Source of the DNA: CAWBBA01 sp963729795
GTDB lineage: Bacteria > Desulfobacterota > Desulfomonilia > Desulfomonilales > Desulfomonilaceae
NCBI GenBank assembly: GCA_963729795.1
Contig: CAVSPC010000058.1
Location: forward strand, 78,784 to 142,783
DNA: 64,000 bases
Reading direction: 5' to 3'
The notes beneath the pieces are model-generated. The model saw only the letters and a list, made by a program, of their open reading frames with translations, was not told the origin of the DNA and did no database searches. A program made the translations under genes and the position numbers. Below, piece by piece: positions 8,706 to 16,024 of the stretch. How positions within the stretch are numbered: the stretch's first letter is position 1; each line of letters opens with the position of its first letter.

Positions 8706-9806
8706 ATGAAGCCAAAGAAAATAGTCAGCGTGGTAGGTGCTCGGCCCAATTTCATGAAAATAGCTCCATTGGAGCGAGAGTTCAAAAAGTACGATTTTGT
8801 TCGCCACGTCACCGTGCACACAGGCCAGCACTATGACAAAGAGATGAGCGACGTATTTTTTCAGCAGCTCGGCCTGGACCCGCCGGAACACCATCTCGGA
8901 GTTGGGTCCGGAAGCCACGGAGAGATGACCGGCAAAATCATGATCGAATTTGAGAAGGTCTGCCGAGACGTCAAACCTGACATGGTCGTTGTGGTGGGAG
9001 ACGTGAATTCCACTATCGCGGCTGCGCTGGTGGCACGAAAGATCTTCATCCCGGTGACTCACGTGGAAGCCGGCCTGAGATCCTTTGATGAAACTATGCC
9101 TGAAGAGCATAACCGCCGTCTGACCGATTGTCTGTCAAATCTTCTATTCGTCTCCGAGCCATCCGGCGTGGAAAACCTCAGAAGGGAATGCATTGATATG
9201 AGCCGGGTCCATCTGGTGGGGGATATCATGCTCGAGACCCTTCAGATGTTTCTCCCCAGCATAAACGAAAAGAAGCTCTGGAAAGCCTTTGGATTGGAGG
9301 CGGGGACATACGCTTTGGTAACAATACACCGTCCGTCCAACGTCGACGATCCCGATTGTCTGAGCGGCGTGATTGATATCTTGGAACTTCTGCCTTACCC
9401 GGTAATCTTTCCGATCCACCCCAGGACGCAAAAGCGTTTGGATGAATTCGGCTTTAGGAAGAGAATAGAAGGCGTTCGCAACCTGACACTTGTTCCGCCC
9501 CAACCCTATATAGATTTCTTGTCACTCATGGAAGGATGCGCGCTGATTCTCTCCGACTCCGGGTCGGTTCAGTCCGAAGCAAGTTTCTTTGACGTCCCTT
9601 GCCTGGTGTGCCGTGACAACACCGAGCGACCAATTTACTTGGAGCAAGGGACATCGGCGCTGGTCGGAAGAGATAAACAGCGGGTCGTATCGTGCCTTCA
9701 GAGGATTGAATCAGGCGAATACTTCAAGTCGAGTTCACTCGTGAAGCAATTAGGGACGGATGTAGCACTCAAAACTGCCAAAATCATAGTCGATTATTTC
9801 CGATGA
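8706..9806 (+). CDS. wecB: UDP-N-acetylglucosamine 2-epimerase family, copy 2
   Basis: 366 residues. The same fold and order of motifs as the preceding gene: GARPNFMKIAPLE, TGQHYDKEMSDVFF, VVGDVNSTIAAALVA, HVEAGLRSFDETMPEEHNR, TIHRPSNVDD, LSDSGSVQSEASFF and DNTERPIYLEQGT. The histidine and acidic residues of the active site are retained. Sequence divergence from copy 1 is large, so it is not a recent duplication; it may act on a different UDP-sugar (for example a 2,3-diacetamido sugar) or be a ManNAc/GlcNAc epimerase of another branch. The 19-base gap implies co-transcription. Confidence 0.9.
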   Translation: MKPKKIVSVVGARPNFMKIAPLEREFKKYDFVRHVTVHTGQHYDKEMSDVFFQQLGLDPPEHHLGVGSGSHGEMTGKIMIEFEKVCRDVKPDMVVVVGDVNSTIAAALVARKIFIPVTHVEAGLRSFDETMPEEHNRRLTDCLSNLLFVSEPSGVENLRRECIDMSRVHLVGDIMLETLQMFLPSINEKKLWKAFGLEAGTYALVTIHRPSNVDDPDCLSGVIDILELLPYPVIFPIHPRTQKRLDEFGFRKRIEGVRNLTLVPPQPYIDFLSLMEGCALILSDSGSVQSEASFFDVPCLVCRDNTERPIYLEQGTSALVGRDKQRVVSCLQRIESGEYFKSSSLVKQLGTDVALKTAKIIVDYFR

Positions 9807-9827
9807 AAGTGAGCTGAGTTGAATGCC

Positions 9828-10145
9828 TCACCTCATCGGATAAGGCATGACCCGTGGGGGGCGCGGCAGCCCTACCTGGCTGGGAAGCAGTGGAGGCGGG
9901 TAGCAATAGGCGGCACAAGCCGCTGCCGGGGGGATTATAACAGGTGCAACAATTGGGGGTGGGGGCGGAAACAGTGGTGAGGGTACGCAACATGGAGCCA
10001 TGGGTACTATCGGCTGGTCGCACACAGGCACTGTGGGCCCACCGCAAGCCACTGTCGGCCCGCACTGAAAAGCAAATCCCTGTACTGGAATCAAGCTCGC
10101 CCAGCAAACCGAAATAAGCAGGCAGACTAGAAATCTGGCTGTCAT
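9828..10145 (-). CDS. Secreted Cys/Pro-rich small protein
   Basis: 105 residues with a signal peptide (residues 1-26, ending VQGFAF). The mature part has nine or so cysteines and many prolines (CGPTVACGGPTVPVC, PPPPPIVAP, AACAAYCYPPPLL) and no recognisable enzymatic domain. A second protein of the same style lies at 39794-40255. They look like disulphide-bonded or metal-binding envelope proteins, but the family is not one I can name. It stands alone on the minus strand with a long AT-rich 5' region. Confidence 0.6.
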   Translation of the reverse strand: MTARFLVCLLISVCWASLIPVQGFAFQCGPTVACGGPTVPVCDQPIVPMAPCCVPSPLFPPPPPIVAPVIIPPAAACAAYCYPPPLLPSQVGLPRPPRVMPYPMR

Positions 10146-10289
10146 GCTAAGCTCCTAAAAAACAGCTATCAAGCCAATAAGATATAGCGTTTATATAATG
10201 TATTATATCAAATGTGATGAGAATCGTCAATAAGTCTCTGTAGTATTCCCTTGGAGTAATGTTCAGTGTGGGGGAGATGCTTCAGAAAG

Positions 10290-10499
10290 TGTCTCAAAAC
10301 CCTTGAACGGAACGAAATCGTAACACGAATGCTCCCTTTCCGGGCAATCCCGCGTTCCGCGCGGGACCGGGCTACTATCTGCAGTCCCTCCGGGACGCTT
10401 GCATTTAAGCCCCATCGGGGCGATAGATAGTAGCCCGGTACTTTAGTGCCGGGCAGCCATCGTAGCACGATTGCGGACATCAAAATAGTTTTTGAGACA
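10290..10499. repeat. MITE-like palindromic element, copy 1
   Basis: A 210-bp non-coding element bounded by terminal inverted repeats TGTCTCAAAA (10290-10299) and TTTTGAGACA (10490-10499). Inside, GGGCTACTATCT (10369-10380) pairs with AGATAGTAGCCC (10425-10436), enclosing two smaller hairpins (GTCCCTCCGGGAC and GCCCCATCGGGGC). A clearly related copy lies in the opposite orientation at 57941-58137. No open reading frame is needed to explain it. The size, TIRs and nested palindromes fit a non-autonomous mobile element; no direct target duplication is obvious. Confidence 0.75.
10346..10367. repeat. Short CG-rich palindrome (copy 1 of 3)
   Basis: A 22-base motif reading AATCCCGCGTTCC then GCGCGGGAC occurs identically at 25336-25357, and with one mismatch on the opposite strand at 34279-34300. 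It is a compact hairpin of REP type. This copy is nested inside the MITE-like element. Confidence 0.6.
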
Positions 10500-10566
10500 G
10501 TTTAAAATCCCCCCGGGGGGCGCCGGACGCTTAACTATGTGCTATAGGAACCAATGACGTTCGCCC

Positions 10567-11127
10567 CTAATGGCGCTTGTAAGTGCCCATCAATTGACCT
10601 TCCGCCAGGATGTGCCCATGCATGGCTTTCAACAGTCGCTCCTTGGAGCTGCCGCTTTCTAGGCCAAGTTTTGAATCCAGTGCATAAACTTTGAAGAAAT
10701 ACCTGTGAGTGCCGCTCGGAGGGCAAGGCCCCATGTAGCCGACTTTCTTGGAGGTACCTGCGCCCTGTTTTGCCCCGTTCGCTAAAGTCTTGCCTGCCGG
10801 CACGTTCTCGGGCAATCCCTTTGTATCCGCAGGCAGATTGAATAATACCCAGTGCACGAACGTCCCCATTGGAGCGTCCGGGTCTTCCAATATGAGCGCA
10901 ATGCTCTGGGTTTGCTCAGGTACTGCCCCCCACGACAGCGGAGGCGATATATTCCTGCCTTGACATGTGTAAGTTTTCGGTATCATTGTGCCGTCGCCGA
11001 ACGCGGAACTCGTGACATCAAATTTCATGTGCCCTGCTCCCTTTGTCTCAGAAGAACACAGCGTTCCCCCGTAGCTCACACAAATAGCCAACATCCCTAT
11101 GAGCAACCAGGAAATTTTGTTCCACAT
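10567..11127 (-). CDS. YbhB/YbcL family PEBP (Raf-kinase-inhibitor-like) secreted protein
   Basis: Start set at the ATG at 11127, preceded by a strong GGGGGAGG; the frame is open further upstream but that part has no coding signature. About 186 residues. Residues 1-25 form a signal peptide. The PEBP core shows FGDGTMIPKTYTCQG, ISPPLSWGAVPEQTQS, EDPDAPMGTFVHWVLFNLP and GYMGPCPPSGTHRYFFKVYALD, which form the family's conserved ligand pocket (DPDAP and GPCPPSGTHRY). The molecular role of bacterial YbhB proteins is uncertain. This one is periplasmic by its signal peptide. Confidence 0.9.
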   Translation of the reverse strand: MWNKISWLLIGMLAICVSYGGTLCSSETKGAGHMKFDVTSSAFGDGTMIPKTYTCQGRNISPPLSWGAVPEQTQSIALILEDPDAPMGTFVHWVLFNLPADTKGLPENVPAGKTLANGAKQGAGTSKKVGYMGPCPPSGTHRYFFKVYALDSKLGLESGSSKERLLKAMHGHILAEGQLMGTYKRH

Positions 11128-11330
11128 CGATTCCTCCCCCATTCGGAATAATTGAGATTTCCCACGGGGCATCGTGCCCTCATTAGCATTATCGGCCATC
11201 GCTTTTGCCGTTACAAGTCGATTCGCGCGCGAGCCTTTCACCATTTGGATTGACCATGTTAGCCGGATGCGTATAATAATATTAAAAATATTAATTAAAG
11301 GGGACTTTGAATACCCCCGGGGAGGCAATT

Positions 11331-11903
11331 ATGGCAAACAAAATTGAGTGGGAAAGCAGCATGGACAAGGCCCTTTCGCGGGCCAAGGCCGAAGGAAAAC
11401 AAGTGTTACTTGATTTTTTCAACCCGGGATGACTCGGCTGCCAACAGATGGATGCGGTTACGTATCCTCAAGAAGCCGTGGCGAAGTTTATCCAAGAAAA
11501 TCTCATTCCACTCAGGGTGGCATACGATCACAAGCCTCTCTCGGCGGACTTTAAGGTCAAATGGACTCCCACATTGATCACCCTCGATCCTGACGGAACT
11601 GAACACCACCGCACGGTCGGTTTTCTTGGACCGGACGAACTTATAGCCTCTCTGATGCTAGGGATGGGGAAGTCACACTTTGATCGGGAGGAGTTTGACA
11701 AGGCTATTTCGCGTTTGAATTTGCTCCTCGAATCGTATCCAAAGAGTGATGCCGCTCCTGAGGCAATCTTTCTACGCGGTGTCTCTCTGTACAAGAGCAC
11801 GCATGATCCCAAGCCCTTGCGAGCATCGTACGACAAGTTGAGCGCTGAATATCCTGACCATGAGTGGACAAAGCGGGCATATCCGTACAGGCTGATCCAA
11901 TAA
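11331..11903 (+). CDS. Probable selenoprotein: thioredoxin-like UxxC protein with TPR-like tail
   Basis: GGAGG at 11321-11325 precedes the ATG at 11331. The frame reads MANKIEWESSMDKALSRAKA..QVLLDFFNPG, then TGA at 11430-11432 (codon 34), then LGCQQMDAVTYPQEAV and on to a stop at 11901-11903; 190 residues if TGA is read as selenocysteine. The TGA falls exactly where the first Cys of the CxxC motif sits in thioredoxin-like proteins of this kind (FFNPG-C-xGC), giving UxxC with Cys37 intact. The C-terminal 80 residues resemble a TPR pair (FDKAISRLNLLLESYP). A weak stem GGCTGC/GCGGTT (11436-11441 with 11454-11459) follows the TGA; it is not a decisive SECIS. Alternatives are a nonsense mutation or restart at the ATG at 11448. 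Confidence 0.75.
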
Positions 11904-12831
11904 TGTAACGGGATCGCCGGGATGCCCCTGTCCCGACACAGGCCGCTGAGCAGGCCGTTAGAGTTGTTGGTAAAACCGGCCAGACGTGCACTGTGTCCCC
12001 AAAAACAACAAGTCGGCCGGATCTTGGTCACGCATTCGGGGTGACCGCAAGGGTCACCCCGAAATATGCACGCCTTGACGCCGTCTTTCGTAAGTGTTCA
12101 TAAACCCGACCCATGGCGGAGTTCGCTCTGATGAGTCCAGGCCGGATCCTGATCTCCCGAGCCTGAGTCCACGGCTCTCATATAACCGCCTTCCACTGCG
12201 ACCAAGCGCCCCGTGGAGTAATCTTTAGTGATCTAGCAACGTTCAGGTATGTGTCGGGCAATTATTGCACTCCACAGCCTTCATGGGGAAAAATCGCCCG
12301 CGCCTTTTCGGTAACATCTTGATAAGACCGTCATAGATGGTTATTAGGTATTTTCTGCCCATTTTGCGGTTCTGTTCATTTCAAGAGTTGGCAGAGCGAA
12401 CAGGCGGAAGGTCAATTGGTAACTTCCCTTTTTTGCTGCACAAAGGGATGCTCTTCATTTCGATATCCATCAATGGCATGAGAGTTGCTACAAAACAGTA
12501 ACAAAGCAGTAGATTGCGCGGATCGGGGAGACAGAAATAGCTATATGTGATCCCGACGCAGCCAAAAAAAGGCTAAATGGGAGATACTCTCAAGCACATA
12601 CGGTTTACCGGTGGGGGAGCGAACTCATCGGTGGGTCTGTCTTCATCGTTAGGTGAAGACGGGGAAGCAGCATAACAATTGTTATTATGATGCAGGTCCA
12701 TGACTGAGAGCAGCAATCCGATCAATGGGATTTGCTTTCAGCCATGAGAGAAGATGGAAATTGATCATACGGGGGGCGTTAGGGTGAAATTGATGCTGGG
12801 TGCTGCTGAACCTTATCGGACCCGCTACGTA
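11904..12831. other. Long intergenic region without recognisable gene
   Basis: About 930 bases with no supported coding frame. Visible structure: a perfect 12-bp hairpin TTCGGGGTGACC/GGTCACCCCGAA (12035-12063, loop GCAAG) without a following T-run, and a 14-bp perfect palindrome ATAACAATTGTTAT at 12672-12685, operator-like. A stretch around 12560-12660 has several local stems (for example CTTCA/TGAAG). A structured RNA is possible but I could not match it to any riboswitch or ncRNA class. Confidence 0.4.
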
Positions 12832-12866
12832 GGCTCTCCGGGGTCATGGGGCGACCCCGGAGAGCC
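12832..12866. promoter_or_regulatory. Perfect 14-bp hairpin in the leader of the ankyrin gene
   Basis: GGCTCTCCGGGGTC (12832-12845) is followed by a 7-base loop and its exact reverse complement (12853-12866). It ends 66 bases before the chosen ATG of the ankyrin gene. The only T-run lies about 30 bases further on, so it is not a standard terminator. It may be an attenuator, an mRNA-stabilising stem or a repeat. Confidence 0.5.
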
Positions 12867-12932
12867 CCTTGGGCGCTGAGTCTTAGTCTTTTACCGGTTT
12901 TTTTGCTTCTTTATAGGTACGGAGAGCACGAA

Positions 12933-13439
12933 ATGTTTGATCCACTGGGTGTCGAGTTCGATTCCGCAGCCAAAAGCGGGCACCTCTTCAAGGTGAGGGA
13001 GCTTTTGGCACTGGGAGCCGATGTGAATTATCGAAACGAATACGGAGCAACGCCTTTGATTGAGGCTTCCCTGAGAGGTTATGAGGAGGTGGTCAAACTG
13101 TTGTTGGATCACGGTGCGGATGTCGAAATGCCTGATAGTGTCTTCGGCGCGACGGCCCTGAATTTCGCGGCCCTTACCGGCCAAATGGGGGTGGTAGAGC
13201 TTCTCATCGAGTGGGGGGCGAACGTTAATGCTAAAGATTTCGACGGTAGGACAGCGCTCTTAGAGGCCGCTTTGAGCGGGCACGCCGGCGTCGTGACCAT
13301 CCTCCTTGAGGGAGGGGCCGACATCCATGTGCGGGACATTGGCGGCCGGACTGCTTTGACGGAAGCCAATGTATGGCAAGAAGCAGAGGTGGCTAAATTG
13401 CTTATGGAAAGGGGTGCTTATGATAATGTAGCCGCGTGA
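12933..13439 (+). CDS. Ankyrin-repeat protein
   Basis: Start chosen at the ATG at 12933 (MFDPLGVEFDSAAKSG) with GGAGAG six bases upstream. A longer frame begins at 12846, inside the loop of a 14-bp hairpin, and is unlikely. 168 residues made of about four ankyrin repeats: NEYGATPLIEASLRGYEEVV, FGATALNFAALTGQMGVVEL, DGRTALLEAALSGHAGVVTI and a shorter GGRTALTEANVWQEAEVAKL. There is no signal peptide at this start. Such proteins mediate protein-protein contacts; the partner is unknown. A degenerate ankyrin fragment occurs at 52171-52362. Confidence 0.85.
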   Translation: MFDPLGVEFDSAAKSGHLFKVRELLALGADVNYRNEYGATPLIEASLRGYEEVVKLLLDHGADVEMPDSVFGATALNFAALTGQMGVVELLIEWGANVNAKDFDGRTALLEAALSGHAGVVTILLEGGADIHVRDIGGRTALTEANVWQEAEVAKLLMERGAYDNVAA

Positions 13440-13539
13440 GAATTGGTTACGTGAAGATTGAGTTCCTGACATACGCGGCCAATTTGCTGCTGGAACGGCG
13501 TCCACTGTAATTGTTAAGGCCACTTATGCTTCACATAAG

Positions 13540-13575
13540 AGGGCGATCTTTCAACAGGATCGCCCTATGTTTTTC
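13540..13575 (+). terminator. Rho-independent terminator after ankyrin gene
   Basis: AGGGCGATC (13540-13548) pairs with GATCGCCCT (13558-13566) around a 9-base loop and is followed by ATGTTTTT. It lies 100 bases downstream of the ankyrin stop. Confidence 0.7.
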
Positions 13576-13626
13576 CGCCCAGGAACAAATCATGCTCGCT
13601 GCAAGAAAAGACGGAGCAGTTTGCCA

Positions 13627-13923
13627 ATGAACAGTGAAGAGGCTTTTGATCATATACTCTCGAGCCTAAGGGCTGCAAATGACCTTGGAATCAGACCGTT
13701 AATAAGACTTTCCGGCACAGACTGGGTTTGTACGATTGAAGACAAACAGACAAAATTCATCATTATCGCCAAAGAAGAGGAATTTATGCTCGTGAGCATG
13801 AAATCGAAGAAAAGTCCGCCTGACGTGCAGAGGATTCATGATCCTGCGTACATCCAACAAAATGCAATACAACGGATCCAAGAGATTATTGCCGATGTTT
13901 ATGGGGATTTGGCCACGAAATAG
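13627..13923 (+). CDS. Small hypothetical protein
   Basis: Start placed at the ATG at 13627 (MNSEEAFDHILSSLRAAN), since the frame's earlier ATG at 13567 lies in the tail of a terminator. GGAG lies 12 bases upstream, a loose spacing. 98 residues, soluble, mixed alpha/beta, with a beta-rich middle (DWVCTIEDKQTKFIIIAKEEEFMLVSM) and a helical C-terminus. No family recognised. Codon use is normal for the neighbourhood. Confidence 0.5.
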   Translation: MNSEEAFDHILSSLRAANDLGIRPLIRLSGTDWVCTIEDKQTKFIIIAKEEEFMLVSMKSKKSPPDVQRIHDPAYIQQNAIQRIQEIIADVYGDLATK

Positions 13924-13971
13924 CCTTGGCCGCTGAAAACCAGCATTTCTTCGGGTCAAGTGCATCAGCTA

Positions 13972-14000
13972 TTGATATCCGCCTTAAACTATGTTATAAT
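13972..14000 (+). promoter_or_regulatory. Sigma-70-type promoter
   Basis: TTGATA (13972-13977), a 17-base spacer and a consensus TATAAT (13995-14000), 60 bases upstream of the small ORF at 14060. Confidence 0.65.
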
Positions 14001-14059
14001 TCAATAAAATACAATCAGACGTTCTGACTTCACTTTGGTACGGAGTAAAGCGAGGCGAT

Positions 14060-14203
14060 ATGTCCGAACAAGCGACCCAAAAACAAGAAATGCCTGGGGA
14101 CATTCGGCTACATCTCTTGTCCAAAGAGCTTGAAGACGCCACCAATGAGTTTCTATTCAAGATCTCGGAATTGGAGAAACTCCTCCCTCTCATTGATGAA
14201 TAA
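14060..14203 (+). CDS. Short 47-residue protein
   Basis: ATG at 14060 with GAGG five bases upstream and a near-consensus promoter at 13972-14000. The product (MSEQATQKQEMPGDIRLH, ending ELEKLLPLIDE) is acidic and wholly helical, with leucine heptads in the second half, so a small coiled-coil or dimerisation peptide. No family known to me. The promoter and ribosome site together make it a plausible gene despite its length. Confidence 0.5.
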   Translation: MSEQATQKQEMPGDIRLHLLSKELEDATNEFLFKISELEKLLPLIDE

Positions 14204-14362
14204 GGGCTCCCTTGGCTCGCTAGCGAGATTCCCCCGTCAGCCGGACCCGGAAAATATTCGTTTCCAATATCCTTCTAATCTTGTGCCAATTCTGATTTCA
14301 CATTCCAATATGCTGTTCTGAAAAAACGTCTGGAAGATGACTCACTCCGAAGCGATACAAAC

Positions 14363-15136
14363 TTACCATTCAATCGTGGGGCCAACCTTATCCTGATAGG
14401 CGCAGCAGATGGCACCATCCTGAGCGAGAAATTCCTCAAGGGACGCGCACGCGCAATCAAGGGCTAGTTCAGCGGTATTGTTCGTTTGAGACATGTGAGC
14501 AAGAATCACGGCTTGAAGTTCGTCAGTCACGACCCGCTGCAGCAACTCGGCGCTTTCGGAATTTGACAGGTGCCCCAGGCGGCCTCGGACCCGCTGTTTC
14601 AACTCCCAGGGATACGGTCCGTCCCGAAGCATGACAGGATCGTGATTGCTTTCCAAAACAACCACCTGCAAGCCAGTCAGCAGGTTTGCAACCAGACCGG
14701 TAGGTGTACCCAGGTCTGTTGCAATTCCAACACCGGCCGTGCCCACCGAGATACGGAATCCCACTGGGTCGGCACAGTCGTGCGGGACAGAAAAGGGATG
14801 CACGCGAAAATCGGCTATAACGAATAAACGGCCCGTTTCAAAAATCTTTAATTCGTGAATCTTACCCACCTGGCCCGCTGTCGCTTCCCAGGTACCTCGA
14901 TTCATCCATACCGGGAGCTTGAATTTCCTGGAAAGCACTCCCACCCCTTTAATGTGATCGGAATGACCGTGAGACACGAGTATCCCGTCGAGTTGCGCAG
15001 GATCGAACTGCGCCTTTTCCAGCCTCTCCACGATCTGCTTGCCGGAAAGCCCCGCGTCTACCAGCAGGGCCGACCCGTCGCCTTCTACTAGGAACGAGTT
15101 ACCGGAACTACCGCTGGCCAGAGGAGTGATTCGCAT
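14363..15136 (-). CDS. MBL-fold metallohydrolase, YycJ-like
   Basis: 257 residues, with GGGAAGG before the ATG. Opens with MRITPLASGSSGNSFLVE, the hallmark of the YycJ/WalJ-type metallo-beta-lactamase fold. Metal ligands HGHSDH occupy 56-61. SVPHDCADPVGF provides the later His/Asp ligands, and ESNHDPVMLRDGPYPWELKQR and LAHMSQTNN are family motifs. Members are cytosolic metal-dependent hydrolases; some are DNA exonucleases or act in cell-wall control, and the substrate here is not determinable. It stands alone between a small ORF and a repeat-filled gap. Confidence 0.9.
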   Translation of the reverse strand: MRITPLASGSSGNSFLVEGDGSALLVDAGLSGKQIVERLEKAQFDPAQLDGILVSHGHSDHIKGVGVLSRKFKLPVWMNRGTWEATAGQVGKIHELKIFETGRLFVIADFRVHPFSVPHDCADPVGFRISVGTAGVGIATDLGTPTGLVANLLTGLQVVVLESNHDPVMLRDGPYPWELKQRVRGRLGHLSNSESAELLQRVVTDELQAVILAHMSQTNNTAELALDCACASLEEFLAQDGAICCAYQDKVGPTIEW

Positions 15137-15260
15137 CTCGTCCTTCCCTTTATGCTAGAGCATCGGAGTTGCATTGGGCCGGGAAGTTAACTCTGAGGGC
15201 CGTAGGAGTCAAGCTCTTTATCGGGCTATCGGCAATCCTTCAGTTACGGGCGGCAAAAGA

Positions 15261-15338
15261 TTGTGTTGCGAGCGGAGCGAAGCAATCTTTTCCTCTAAGG
15301 GCTTAGATTGCTACGTCGTTTCACTCCTCGCAATGACA
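15261..15338. repeat. Long-hairpin dispersed repeat (GCGAGGAG/CTCCTCGCAATGACA type), copy 1
   Basis: The left arm (TTGCGAGCGGAGCGAAGCAATCT from 15266) is imperfectly complementary to the right arm (AGATTGCTACGTCG to CTCCTCGCAATGACA, ending 15337). A related element lies at 59889-60036. This repeat class is common in intergenic DNA of this group, from memory; no gene is present in the 15137-15385 gap. Confidence 0.65.
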
Positions 15339-15385
15339 GGGAATCGCCTATTCCCCAGCGTAACCGAATGGCTGAGGCTATCGAA

Positions 15386-15901
15386 TCATTGTCCGTAACC
15401 AAGAAGCTTGCCAACCACTAAAGCAATGAACACGAGACAAACCAGCCACGCTTGGACTACAGGGCCGAATTTGGGGGGCGAATCGGTGAGTAGGTCTTGA
15501 ACCGGAGATGAAACCTTCCCAGAGGGCACTGCGTTCACCAGCGAAGAGACGAGGTCGGAAAACGGTCGAATCGTGTTCGTGATTATCACCGGCCCACCTT
15601 CCTCGCGTTGAACGATGAGAAACGATTTATTGCCCGATCGCACCGCATCCAAGGATTGGATATCAGACCATTCCAGATGCACCGATCGGAAGAGTTTCGA
15701 AACGGTGATGCCTGTCGTGCCCACAACGATCTTTCTTACCAAGATCTCGGCTCCCAAGTAAAAGAATGGCGAGAGCAGCAAAAGCAATAGGAACCCTCTT
15801 CGGGTTGTTCCCTCCATAATCAAGAGAAAGGCGCCCAATGCCATCGCCAGGGCCACAGGTGTGACCATGCGGGGATCTACTCTGTAAATTTTGTCATCCA
15901 T
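15386..15901 (-). CDS. Membrane protein with PH-like cytoplasmic segment
   Basis: 171 residues; ATG preceded by AGGAATAAAA. Two hydrophobic segments near the N-terminus (residues 15-29 and 35-51), a central soluble part (VVGTTGITVSKLFRSVHLEWSDIQSL) that resembles bacterial PH-like domains, and a C-terminal membrane segment (VVQAWLVCLVFIALVVGKLL). No enzyme motif. Function unknown. Divergent from the neighbouring S41 protease gene, from which it is separated by about 120 bases. Confidence 0.6.
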   Translation of the reverse strand: MDDKIYRVDPRMVTPVALAMALGAFLLIMEGTTRRGFLLLLLLSPFFYLGAEILVRKIVVGTTGITVSKLFRSVHLEWSDIQSLDAVRSGNKSFLIVQREEGGPVIITNTIRPFSDLVSSLVNAVPSGKVSSPVQDLLTDSPPKFGPVVQAWLVCLVFIALVVGKLLGYGQ

Positions 15902-16024
15902 TTTTATTCCTCAGAAGCGGACGTCTTCACTTGTGGCGCCCGATAGCGTATGATAGCATTCAACTCTTTCAGAATGGAGGCTTTTCTTGGAGACCTTCGT
16001 AACACCCAGCGGGGAGGATTTCCC

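Noticed and set aside
12540..12700. Riboswitch (cyclic-di-GMP or similar) candidate
   Set aside because: Local stems exist but the conserved core sequences of known classes are not present, and the next gene is an ankyrin protein.
12846..12932. N-terminal extension with hydrophobic segment on the ankyrin protein
   Set aside because: The ATG lies in the loop of a 14-bp hairpin and has no ribosome site; the ATG at 12933 has a good one.
13567..13626. Upstream start of the 13627 gene
   Set aside because: The ATG is in the T-tail of a terminator and the added residues lack any pattern.
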